The notes beneath the pieces were generated by a model that saw only the letters and a list, made by a program, of their open reading frames with translations, made no database searches and was not told the origin of the DNA. Source: Heliocidaris tuberculata (taxonomy: Eukaryota > Echinodermata > Echinoidea > Camarodonta > Echinometridae). Taken from it: a stretch of 64,000 nt of DNA. The stretch is from contig CM046838.1 of NCBI GenBank assembly GCA_025618425.1, positions 2,787,715 to 2,851,714 on the forward strand, given 5' to 3'. Numbering within the stretch: position 1 is the stretch's first letter; each line of letters begins with the position of its first letter. Made by a program: the position numbers and the translations under genes. Shown piece by piece: positions 24,484 to 36,100 of this stretch.

Positions 24484-24668
24484 TTGTCATAACAAATTTT
24501 AAATGGCAAATTTTCATTGGTAATTGCACTGTTGACTTCAGCATATGCAGCTACTGTTGCGCAGTCATTAACCAATGATGCGCCATAAGCATACATTTTG
24601 TTATGACAATTAAAATCATTGCACTAAAATCAAGACAAAATAAATCTCAGAATACCACTCCTGGGCAA
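24484..24668. mobile_element. MITE-like repeat, copy 2 (GTCATAAC inverted ends)
   Basis: The terminal words ttgtcataacaaatttta and tttgttatgacaatt are inverted. The interior cattggtaattgc...gtcattaaccaatg is also inverted, so the whole core folds back. Homologous to 15005-15198, including the extension past the right inverted repeat. The preceding frame (24324-24483, MYYTDKDDMLLIRRYMYDLE...) is unrecognised. Confidence 0.75.
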
Positions 24669-25342
24669 TCTACAGTGAGGTTCAACAAACCTCTCAAAAG
24701 ATAACAAAATTGGGCAAGAAGAAGCATGATACATGTAACAGAATTTTATACTACTTATGAAGTGGGCATCGCAAGAGATACAAGAAAAGCTTAAGCATGC
24801 ATTATAACTAAGGTGTTTAGGAAAAAAATGGCTGATCAAGTGCCAAATGCAGCTTTTTCCTGAAGATCTGGCCAGTTCTGTTTGGACAAAATTGACAGCA
24901 TCAAAGAAAATTACAAAAGTCATAGAAGTGAAGAAGATGAAAAATTGGAACATGACAAATTCCTTGACTATTATTGGTGTTCTTATTTCAAATGTTTAAT
25001 TTCAAAGATCACTGATCAGGTTACATGCTTTCAATGAAAAAGACTATCTGCACTGGCAGGTCAAGAATTTGGTCATATGTCAATGAGTGTGAAAATTACC
25101 TACTCTTCATGAACAACGATGTCTATGTAGGTAACTAGTATTTTCTGTGCTTTCTAAAGATAAAGTGATACATATCTCCAATGTCTCACAACTATTCTAA
25201 TAACAACTTACTTCTGAACGAAAAGTAAATAATCTAAAACGATTTATGTCATAAAAATTATATCTAGATCAATCTCCATTCTGTGTTATCAGAATATTGC
25301 CTCTACAGGGCGGACACTACAGTTTTTTAATAGGTTTTTTTT

Positions 25343-25510
25343 TTTGTCATTCATCATGACAAGGGGCAGGCCCATGCAGTGGTCATGACCCTACTGGAAA
25401 AGGCTTGGCTTCTCAACAAAGGATACCATGTATTCACAGACAACTTCTACACTAAGCCAAAGCAAGTCTTGGCCTTGCATCATCAGGATAAATACCTAAG
25501 ACGTAACTAA
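25343..25510 (+). pseudogene. piggyBac-type transposase fragment
   Basis: A short frame reads HDKGQAHAVVMTLLEKAWLL followed by NKGYHVFTDNFYTKPKQVLA, and stops at 25508. The segment with FTDNFYT contains the second catalytic aspartate of piggyBac (DDE_Tnp_1_7) transposases. Neither the N-terminal DNA-binding part nor the C-terminal cysteine-rich region is seen. 25540-25690 (KENREKKLFPSQGKT) is of unknown relation. Confidence 0.65.
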
Positions 25511-26515
25511 TATTTCACATCATATTTTTTATTTCCTTTCAATTCCCACAATGAAAGAAAATCGAGAAAAAAAATTGTTCCCAAGTCAAGGGAAAACTAT
25601 CAAATCATGCATACCATCAAAGACAATTTCCAGGTGGATTGTTCAGTTACAAGAAACAAAGGCTGCACATTATAATCTGGTAAGTTGCAACCAAGAACAA
25701 GTTTGTCATCATTACAGATCATTTTTGTTACTGCAACCCTTACTTTTCTTATCATGAAAACTGACTGTACATGCGCCAGCGATAATCTCTCCTTAGAAAT
25801 TTGTTACAAGAAAAACAAGATGAATGCGACTGCGTCTCCTATATGCCTCCACCTAAATTCAGTTGATGGCTCAAACAGTTCTTGAAATATTGTGATAACC
25901 AGAATAAAAAGCCTACAATTACCAGTTAGTACCTCTTAACGCATGCAGTGGGTTTAATGAGTGGTTTTCTTCAACTCCAGACAAGGCCGCTATGTTTAGC
26001 CCTCTCATTAAGCGCATGTAACAGGTGTTTTACCTTGCAGGTTTATGAGCGTGCCACTGAAGTGGGAACATCGCGCTGATAGGGTAAACTTTGCATGTAT
26101 CTCAATTTTGGTCATTATCCTTCATGATTTTGTCCAACGTGCATCTCTTATTTTCTAATCAGAGTTATACTACATCTTAGTTTCTTTTACAATTATGTTC
26201 CAATAACTGTTTTTGCTCCATTTATGGACACTTTGCAGTACTGAGCTGAATTAATAGCTAGATTAATAGCTAGATCATTTGCAGTTTGGTTACAGTGATT
26301 TTATTAATTCTTCTATAGCACTTCTCTGTGTGGACTGAATCTCTATTCATAGCTACTTGAATACAGTGCCTTTATTCATTCTTTAAGAACGCGTCGCTGT
26401 TGAGTTTGAAAGTCGGCGCTGTGCATTTCAAGAGCTGTTAAGAGTGGCATTTGGAAGTGGTTGGAGTTGCGGATAAGAGCCTTATTCTGCCTTGGTTAAT
26501 TGAGATTCCAACATT
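25511..26515. other. No recognisable gene; likely 5' region of the DIRS-type element at the end
   Basis: AT-rich sequence without coding signals. From about 26380 (ttctttaagaacgcgtcgct) composition changes and leads without break into the ORF at 26516, so this may be the untranslated leader of that element. Confidence 0.4.
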
Positions 26516-27440
26516 ATGCCTAAGCAGAGCAAGAAGAAATCAGCCAGAAAGGTCGCGGAGACGCCTCGTCGTTCGAACCGAATGACCAGTGCTTCACCTC
26601 CGTCCATGGTAGAGGGGGACGTCAGCAATGTCGTCAACTCAACGCCGGGGCATGCTGCTGGGAGTTCGGTGTCGACGAATATCGGTGAATTCGAGACAAT
26701 GGGGGCCCCCTGGCCACTTGTGAATCCATCCGATAATGGGGCTGATACCTCGCTGACTGATCAGCATCTTCCCCCTTCAGCCTCTCCACCCCCTTCGGCT
26801 CCAGCCTTGCCCATGGGTTCGGACACAATCTTTCCCATGCAACCGGTCATGCTAAGCTGTGTTTGTGACGAGCTGGGCGGGGAGATACCGGCAAATGTTA
26901 GGGATACAATTTGGAAGAGGGAGTTTATCGAATTAGGCAGCTTATTAAAGAGGGATAACCATGCTCAAGGTGATTTGCACTTTCAGGCCTCTGTTCCACT
27001 GGATCGTCTGGATCGTGTGCCAATTCGCACACAAATGTGGAAATTGTGCCTCCACATCGCACAGCTCGAACGCTTAACAACAAAGAGAAGCCTAGCTCCA
27101 ACTTCAATTAATCTCCAAAGAAAGCTTTCTTTTCTTAACCGACTTCCACATCGCTGGAAAGCTGCCCTGCTTATTTCGGGTTTCAGGGATGACTTTCCTT
27201 TGGGTTTCACTGGGGAACATCATCCTGTGTCATCACATAACTTGAAGTCTGCTAGTGGACATTAGCAGATTCTGCTTGCAAAAATCAGAAAAGAAATAGC
27301 TTAGGTATGGTGGTCCTTTCCAATCTCCGCCTTTTGTGAATTTTTCGCTGCTCCCCTATTGGGCTCGTCCCCAAGCGCAATCCAGGGGAATTCCGTCTTA
27401 TACAGCATCTTTCCGCACCCTGAAGAGCCTTGGTTAATGA
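26516..27440 (+). pseudogene. DIRS/Ngaro-type retrotransposon: gag-like ORF and start of reverse transcriptase, truncated
   Basis: The 249-residue frame begins MPKQSKKKSARKVAETPRRS (basic), passes a proline/serine-rich linker, and reaches SCVCDELGGEIPANVRDTIW and the RKLSFLNRLPHRWKAALLIS region. After a stop, 27308-27415 reads GGPFQSPPFVNF, then after a one-base shift CSPIGLVPKRNPGEFRLIQH LS. That is the start of a DIRS-type reverse transcriptase as I know it. The RNase H, methyltransferase-like and tyrosine-recombinase regions are absent, and homology stops near 27440. Family knowledge predicts replication through a circular intermediate using a tyrosine recombinase. This copy is dead. Confidence 0.7.
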
Positions 27441-28237
27441 TTGCACTGATTCTGAGCTACATGTACTGTATGTTCCGTATCATATACATGTAAGTGGAGC
27501 TCGAGTCACATTTTCTTTTGCCTACAATTAACCCGCAACCCCGGCGGCCTAGCCTAGCTAGCTAGCTAGCTAGCAAGCCTGGCATGGCCGGCATCGTATG
27601 TACGAGTAACATATCATCCTCTCAGGGTATCACGCAGAGCGAGCATGATGTGTCGAAGTCCATGCAGGCCATTTTCATTGTCATGAAAGTCAGAGGGGTT
27701 ACTTCCATTTTCCCTTAACCAAATACAGTCACAGGCAGTAGCGTATTGATGCATGTAATAACCTAGCACCCCTTTATCACAATGGACAAAACCTACTTCT
27801 CAAAGCTGATTGGCGCAAACTCGCAACTTAAAACCCGCCCACCAACGCCCATCTCGTGTGATTGACACAAGGTGGGACTGTGCATTCCCTGGTCTCTGAC
27901 TGCTGTGCTTATTTGTGTGTGTGGATTGCTCTTGGTTCTATCATGGGAAAGTTTGTGACGACGTAGCGGTTAGCGTGTGAAAAAGTTTTTGATGACGTTT
28001 CACTGCTCATTCACAAATTTGATGACGTGATAGTAATAGTGCCCATTCATAAATCTTACGATAAAGTACAGTGCTATGTGTGTGATTGTGTGTAAGGGCG
28101 TGTGTGTCTGTCGGTTTCACGCCATTGCTATCAATTGTGATTGAAGTTTTCTTATAAATTTTATAGCAGAAATTAAATTGACATCAGTTTTATTTTGAAG
28201 TGGATTTTTAAAATACCATCGCAAGGATTTTACCATC
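27441..28237. other. No recognisable gene; contains (CTAG)n
   Basis: A short GCTAGCTAGCTAGCTAGC run lies near 27556-27575. The region 27900-28230 precedes the pogo-like transposase ORF and may be its 5' end. The expected CAGTGGAACC-type terminus was not found there. Confidence 0.4.
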
Positions 28238-29358
28238 ATGCTCCGTTATTTCAAGCCCTTCATTGAGCAACCCCCAAATCTGCCAAATTCTGATTCTTCC
28301 CATGGGGTTCCTCCTTCTGCTGTAAAAGCTGCAAATGAGAAGGTTGATGAGGTATTGAATGAAACCTCATCGGGATCATCATTATCATCATCATCAATCC
28401 CCAAGAAGCGGCATGGCCCTTATGGGGCTTACAGCAGTGAGCTGAGAGCCAAAATTGGTCGCTATGCTGCTGAAAATGGAGTAGCGGCTGATCAACACAA
28501 GTTCTCAACTGAACTAAAAAAGACTGTGAACGAGGGCACAATAAGGGGCATGAAAAATGCCTACATGTACTTGAAGGTCATCAACTCAGGATCTGGCACA
28601 AGTGGTGGACTGGCTGTGTACCCAGAGGAGCTCCAGAAAGGAGTGAAGGGCCGACCTTTGTTGCTGGGAAAGGAGTGGGACGAAAAGGTGAAGAGTTTTG
28701 TAAGTTCAGTCAGGAAGAGTGGAGGCAGCATCAGCACTAAGCTGGTGTTGGCTGGCACCACAGGACTGCTGCAAGCAGCCAAGCTTCCCGTCCTGGTAGA
28801 GCACAATGGCTCTGTTACCATCTACAAGACTTGGGCCTGCTCACTCCTTGACCGGATGGGATACACAAAGAGGAAGGGGACAAAGGGGGTGAAGAATCGG
28901 CCCGACGACATTGACAAGATTGCCGGTAGATTTCACCGCCGGATAGGTCGCATAGTCTGGAAGTTTGAAATCCCAGATGAACTGATCATCAACTGGGATC
29001 AGACGGCGGTGGATGTGATCCCAGCAACAAAGTGGGCAATGCATCCAAAGGGAGACAGGCAGGTGTTCATCAAAGGGATGGATGACAAGTGCCAATACAC
29101 ATCCCTCCTTGCCTGTACCCTCAGCGGAGAGTTCCTGCCTCCTCAAGTCATATATCAGGGGAAGACAGAGCAGTGACATCCAGCAGCGGAATTCCCAGAG
29201 GAGTGGGATATCTGGCATTCAAAAAGCCACTGGAGTACAACCAAAACCATGCTGCAGTATGTGGACAAGGTCATCACCCCCTTTGTCAATCATACCAGGG
29301 AGATGATGAACCTGCCACCCACGACCAAGCCCCTGTTAATATTTGACGTCTTCTGAGC
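28238..29358 (+). pseudogene. Pogo/Tigger-like (CENPB/Jerky-type DDE) transposase, truncated
   Basis: A 312-residue frame from MLRYFKPFIEQPPNLPNSDS to a TGA at 29174. It contains a helix-turn-helix-like region (KKRHGPYGAYSSELRAKIGR), GRPLLLGKEWDEKVKSFV, and the DDE core start LIINWDQTAVDVIP with the first catalytic aspartate, followed by GEFLPPQVIYQGKTEQ. Past the premature TGA the same frame continues HPAAEFPEEWDIWHSKSHWS to LLIFDVF, which holds the second aspartate where the family usually has DNF. It then breaks into an unrelated repeat at about 29360. The N-terminus is unusually well preserved, so decay may be fairly recent. The nearby TA-flanked MITE (29776-29950) could be a non-autonomous relative. 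Confidence 0.75.
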
Positions 29359-29359
29359 A

Positions 29360-29622
29360 CATCAAATGGTTCTTGAGTTATCGCGAGAACTAGGCTAACA
29401 TCTGAAATGTCAGAAATTGACCTCTGTTACTTTTAACCTTTGACCTACATACCCCCAAAATATAATCAGATTGTCTTCATATGGTGATACATACTAGCAC
29501 CAAGTTTGAAGTTCATACCTCAAATGGTTCTTGAGTTATCGCGAGAACAAGAAAGCAGGATGGACGGACAACCCGAAAACATAATGCCTCGGCACCACCT
29601 TCGGTGGGCAGAGGCATAAAAA
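29360..29622. repeat. Dispersed repeat with ATGGTTCTTGAGTTATCGCG motif, inserted into the transposase frame
   Basis: The phrase aaatggttcttgagttatcg occurs twice (about 29364 and 29521). The block ends tggacggacaacccgaaaac, then aatgcctcggcaccacctt and cggtgggcagaggcataaaa. I recognise these phrases from interspersed repeats of marine invertebrates and vertebrates, class uncertain. It interrupts the pogo-like ORF. Confidence 0.6.
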
Positions 29623-29775
29623 TTTGTTCTCAATATGGATTACCATTGGAGAAGCTCATGGAGATTAACTCACATCATTATATGAGACAGATTTCAGTAA
29701 TATTGGATATGTACTGCATTCAATTCCACAAAATTCAAACTGAATATACCATTTCAAAAAGCACTATAATGAATA

Positions 29776-29950
29776 CAGTGGAACCTCAATATAACAAACT
29801 CCCTAAGACCAAGAAAATTACCTCTTTATATCGAAACCTTGTTATATCAGGGCTAAAACACAATAGAATACAAAGAAGTGGGACCAGTAGAATTACCTTG
29901 TTATAATGAGAGTTGGTTATAACAGTGTTCTTTATAATGAGGTTAGACTG
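29776..29950. mobile_element. Pogo/Tigger-like MITE, TA target duplication
   Basis: CAGTGGAACCTCAATATAA at the left and TTATAATGAGGTTAGACTG at the right, flanked by TA on both sides. The interior shares gggaccagtagaattacctt and ttgttatatcagg with 11030-11201. Length 175 bp, no coding. Confidence 0.8.
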
Positions 29951-30142
29951 TACTTCAAATTCTGTGGCCAGCACAGAAGTAATGTTTCACAACACAATTA
30001 CACAGTAATACAAAAATAACAAATTAATTTTTACACAAATATATTTTTCTAAACGGCAAACATCATTCTTTTCATGCAGCTGTTTTCAAAGTCAAAATAT
30101 AGTACAGGGTTAAGTGATTTAAGGTTAAGACCTTTGACTTGC

Positions 30143-33100
30143 TCAGATGACACAGAATGTTTCCAATAACTCTCGAGCCATTTCTAGGTTGCCATTTTGC
30201 CTGTAGATGAGGGAAAGGTTGAAGGCTATCTGAGGTCGAAGGTCAAATCTGTCATCATGAAGAATCATGGGAGGTAGACCAAGTGCTTTGTGATAGTAGT
30301 GTACAGCCAGGTGGTCAATAGCTGGAACAAAATGCATAATGGAGAGAAAGGACATAATATAAAACCTGTCAAAGCAGGGAGAAGTAAATAACTCACCTTT
30401 TTAGAGAAGCAAGATGACAAATACTTCCTTGAATCAGTGCAAGATGAATTCATTATTTATAGGCAAAACGTGGATAGAAATTGCCTAAAATAAATTCAAC
30501 GACTTGTCAACTTCATATAAATTTCACAAGACGTTGTTGCTGTTGTTTTTTAAATGGCAGTCAGTCGAATTTGACCACTATCAAACAGCAGTCAGAATGC
30601 CTCTTACTTTCTAGCATACCATGGGATTTTGACAATTCAAATGAAGTTCATGTCGATCAGAATGATCACATGAACTCGAAATCCTCTTTCCAGCTTTCTA
30701 ATGGTTCACTTGCTGTTCCTTTCATTTGTTATTGATACAATAGTGTAAACATGTCAAATGAGAAGGAATATACTTACAGACTTGTTGCAATGCTCTTCCA
30801 ATATTGTAATTGGTTTCCTGTGTATCTCCTCTTAGCTTCTGATACGACCGAAGACATGAAAAACCCTGTTTGAAAGATAATATAATCGGGATAAAGTATC
30901 ATCATCTTCAACAAAACCATCATAATTATCACTGACATAATCACCATCTAGACCATTATCATCATCACAATCATCAACATGATATCCAAAGACCATCAAA
31001 GGATGATAATCTTGCGAAAAAATGGAAACTTGAGTCATGCTATCATATTTTGAACAGCAGGAAAAATTATGATCCTATACAATAAGTCCAAAATCAATCT
31101 TTATTACCACTCTCCATAAAAGGCTCAGTATCATCATCACAAAATCTGTTCACAGATCGGTCTTGATGACCATTTAATATGTGTCATTGATTCTCAGGTG
31201 AGTACATGTACATGCAAGTGCCCTTACCTGTGTGATGATGGAGTCTTTGTTTACGGTGAACCTCTGTGTTGCTAGGGCAAATAAGCTCACACCGACACAC
31301 AGCAGGAGGAATGGGTTGGATGGTTCGTGATAATATGCCCTTACATACTCTCCTGTAAATATGAAAAGGAAAATTGAAACATTATCATCACATATACTGG
31401 ATGTTCTTTATAAAATTCTTCTACACTAACAATTCTCTTATATTTCAACTCTGATCTAAATCTTTTAGAATTCTCTTAGCAAAGTTTGTTATTACTTGAT
31501 CTTACAACATCGTCATACTACTGTAGACAGTCACTTCAATGAGGTAAAATGAAGAAAACAATTTTCTTGTGATTAGAGAACTGATTTTAAAGGAACAGAG
31601 GATACGCAAAGAATATGGGGGGAGAAATATCAAATTGCTAGAAAATCCCATGTTGGAGAGTAAACCAAAGAAACTCCATTAGAGAAGCAGAGATCTCTTG
31701 ATCATCCACACGATGGATATCTACAACATTCTAATTAATATTAACTTCTCACTATCTGGATGCTTTAGCAAAGATATTCCATTCAACATCATTTACTAAT
31801 ACTACAGCTAAATTGCTACCTATGTTTTTTTCAGAACATGAAGTAATGTTATAGTTTGTATTTATATTGATGATGTGAGGGAGAAATGTCCTTTTGAAAT
31901 ACAGTAATCTACTAGAAGATCTTGGATACAGAATAGATCCAATGCTCCGGAATCCCTAGGACTTTGAAAGCTTTCAAGCAGTATGTTTTTCCAGCGGCTA
32001 TCAAACTTTGTTACGACAATTGGTTTGAACCCAGTTTTGAATTTAGGATTCGATGAGTGGAGCAAGTGTCATACAATCCTTTACATTGCTTGTGGCCACA
32101 ATAGAGCAACATTGAACGACTTACCTATTGCATGTTTATAGCTGCTTGTCTGTAAAGCATTGTGTCCATTGATGATAGACAGGGCAGTACTATCAGGGTA
32201 GAACTATAATAGTTCAAAGAAAAAAAAAGCAAAGAATAATATGCACAAACAAAATACATCTGCAGTCTTTACACAAAAAAATGAAAACAAGGCATCGTAT
32301 GTGGCGATAACACTGTATTTGGTATCTTTATAATACTCCTTTCATTCGTTTTATTAGAATTCGTCTAACTTGCTATTAATCATAGATTGGTTTCCATAAA
32401 ATACATGTACAAGTCATGTACATGTATTTGCAAACATCACAGCTTCTGAAATTTGTGCTCCTTCTCTTTAATGTAAATTTCCAGTACACATGGACAGATT
32501 GATGGTGACAATTTGTGAATCTCCTTAGAATCCAGCGCTATCAAATATTCTTATGTCACCGAATCTATTCTGTACATCCTAATACATTACCAGCCATCCA
32601 TAAATCTCAATTACAGAAAACATAGCAATCACTGGAGTTTATTTTATTTTTGCGTTTCAAAAATATTTGGATTAGGGGAAAGGTTTTCACAACAGATAGC
32701 AACTCACCTTTATAGTAAGCCTAAGACAGAACTTATGATGTCTAGGTCCCATTGTGTTAGTCACTATCAGGCTGAACAGGTTCATCAGGTTTGTCTTCTC
32801 TCCCCACTAATGAAATTTAAAAAGAAGATCAGGTTATAGATACATGCATAACAAACCACCTACTAGCTTACTCTAAGCAAGCACACAAACATCTTGTACA
32901 TGCAAGAAGAAAAAAAATTAGCAAATACCTTCTCATTTTAAGACATTACATATACAATGTAGTTTGGGGAACACAAATTGCAGAACTTATTGATTGAACA
33001 AATATTGCACTATTTATTATAAATTGTTTTTGGTCTTTAATATTCATTTTGTTGAACTCCAGCAAATTATGTATCACAGATGTCTGAGAAATCAGATGAG

Positions 33101-36100
33101 AATTAATATCTAAGTACTGTACTAGATTCATATGCATTCTTTTTTTCTATCTCATAGTTTTAGGACAGGAGGAGAAATAAATGAAGTAATAATAGCACAG
33201 TTAAGACTGTGACCGGTACTGAAATTTCACATACTACAAGTGTTTTAATTGTACATGTTCTATTTAACCTAACATATGCATATTCAGTTGACATACATTT
33301 CAACCAAAGAAATAAAAATATAGAAATGCAATGTACCTTACTGACAAACTCTCTGATGAAGTAGAAAGCTTCCTCAAAATTGTTGTTAAAATATGATGCA
33401 CAGACCAGCATGAATTTCAGTTTCTGTTGATAGATAAGCAGAAGAGGAGGAAAATGAGTAAGCTATAATTGGATTGAAATAAAAAAATGAGTAATCTGGC
33501 AATTAAGCTGGCATAACTTATACATGTACTTGTAAAACACTTAAAGTTTGAAAATTAAAGTATTATGACACGTTGCATATGGGGGATTGAGTGGTCAGAC
33601 AGCAAGGAATGTTTTGCAAGTTCTCTGCTATATTACACTTTTCACCCAAATAAAGAATGTAGGCGTAAGTAAGACCACATCACGGTTGATTAATGATTCA
33701 AGGGGCAAACCTTTAGAGTACTTTATAACCACTCCTATGATATCCCTGAGCTGCAATGTATTTTTCAAGGGCTAATTTAACAAAAGCATTCTAAATTATT
33801 CTAGAATTTCTGCAATAAAATTGCTATAAACAGATGATAAATTTAAGAAGCTTTTGAAATGCACAGTGAAATTTTTGTTTATCATTGCTGATTGTTCATG
33901 ACAATCGACACTCACGGCACACCAGCAATGTATCAATCTGCACTTGTAGGTAACAAACAATTAAGCAATACGATATTGTGCATACCTTTGGCTTGTCTGA
34001 TTCTTTCTCAAAGACGTTTGACTTGAGGGTATCATTGATGAGCTTGCATGCTTCACCATATCTCTTCATCTCACCTAATGATTGACAAATCTTCTGAATC
34101 AAACTAAACCATTCCCCTTTGGTGATCACATTGTAGTTGGCATAATCTATGGAAACAAAAAATTAATAATTGGTCATGAATTCATTTTGAATAATAAATC
34201 TGAGTTATCATTTCTTACAAAAGGTTCTTTCTCTGATTGAGTGAGAGAGGAAAGAGCTGAGGAAGAAATGGGAGTCATAAATTGTTTTGTATACTTCATC
34301 GCAAGTAAAAGATATGTGTTAAATGTACAAAGGTATTAAAACTCTGTTTCATGTTGTCATTTGTGTAAATTAAAGTAATATTAAGATCAATGAAATACTT
34401 CTGAATGCCTTTATAACCATCAATGACTCTCATTAATCTAATAGAAGGTTACTGAATAAACTCAACAATTTCTTTTTAAGTTTCTTTTTTTTGCTCTTGA
34501 TCACTAACCTTCTTGGTCCTTCTGGATGAATTTTGAGATTAGGTGGAGTCCTTTTTCTACAAATTCTTGAAGGTGTCCCTGAGTGTGCATCAAGGTACTC
34601 TGTCTGAAGAGAAGCTGAATGTCTTGCTTTGACAGAGCCTGGTCATCATCCTGGTCCACTGGATCTATACAATCATCATAACATCAACACTTAAAGGTTA
34701 GACTCATCATCATTACATTGTCTTTGCATGACAAGCCATCTTCTTCTATATTACTATTTCTAATATTATCCCCATCATCATCATCATCATCACCATGACC
34801 ATCACCATGACCATCATCATCATCATTATCAATCAAGCAAACATTTTTATCACTACATGTATCACTGCAATTACAATTATTATTACCATTTGAATCATTA
34901 ACATAATCCCATGACTACATATAAAATCTCAATTTAGTTTCAGTCCCTCGTTAGCATGCAATTAATGTTAAAGGCAAATGCAAGATATTTTGTAATCAAC
35001 ACTCCATCACCCATCAACGTCAAGCTTACCAAGAGTAAGTGTCTGCAGTGCTGACTCTGCCCTTCCAAGCTGCTGTTCAATGGCTGCTAGGGCTAACCTA
35101 GCATCTAGATGTCTGGGTGCTTGCTTCAGTACTTCACTGTATGCCTTGCTGGATTCTGCCAGCTCGCCTAATGAGTTCAAACACTCTGCATAGCGCAACC
35201 ACACTGCAGGCTGGATGAGAAAAGTAAAAATGTAACATACACAGTTACAGCTAACCTTATCAGAAATGCCACGTTGGCCTTTATTTTATAAATTAGATGC
35301 GGTGACTTTATGAATTTTTCAACAGAAATGGAGGGGATGTTACTTCACATACTAAAGGTTCACTAAACATTATGAAGCCTATAGGATCAATATTCTTTGA
35401 CTTTAAAATCAAATCTATAAATGATAGACAGACTTTAAAGTATACTGGTGTGTATTACCTTTAAAAATATCTTGCGATGTTGAAGAAACACATCATTGAT
35501 CCTCGTTGCATGAAATATGTGGGGGCTTCATTTACTGCTTTCTGTTCATAACTTTTTTCAATTGTGTCTGTAGCAATGATGCTGTTATATAATTGATCAA
35601 TGGTGTACAAGAACATACACGAAGCATAGGTTCTCTAGCAAACAATCATTCATAAAAGATGGATAAATCATATCCTTACCAAATTGTAATTCTTGGCTGC
35701 TACAAGCCCTGCTAATATTGGCTTGGCTTCTTTGTAATCATCTGTGATACCAAGAAGGCACAAAAGGTGAATGTACGAATATGATATCAATTGCACTTCA
35801 GCTAGAAAGAATTTAGTTTGCATCACAAGCAGAAAATGAAATTTCTGTAAACCACAGTTTCATGTGTTTTGGTCCTTTTGTTAATTTGTTCAATTGCTTT
35901 CTACTTACAAGGAAAATAACTTGGTTTGAGTACACTTTTTTTTTATACTTCCACATTCTATATATCTCTGACATTCCAAAAGATGAATAACAATGAAACA
36001 TATGTAAAATGTGATTGTAAATCACTTTTGTCAATGTTGACAGGCAACTGCAATTAAATAAAAACATTTTGAAGCATTTACAAAATGAATCTGTATACTG

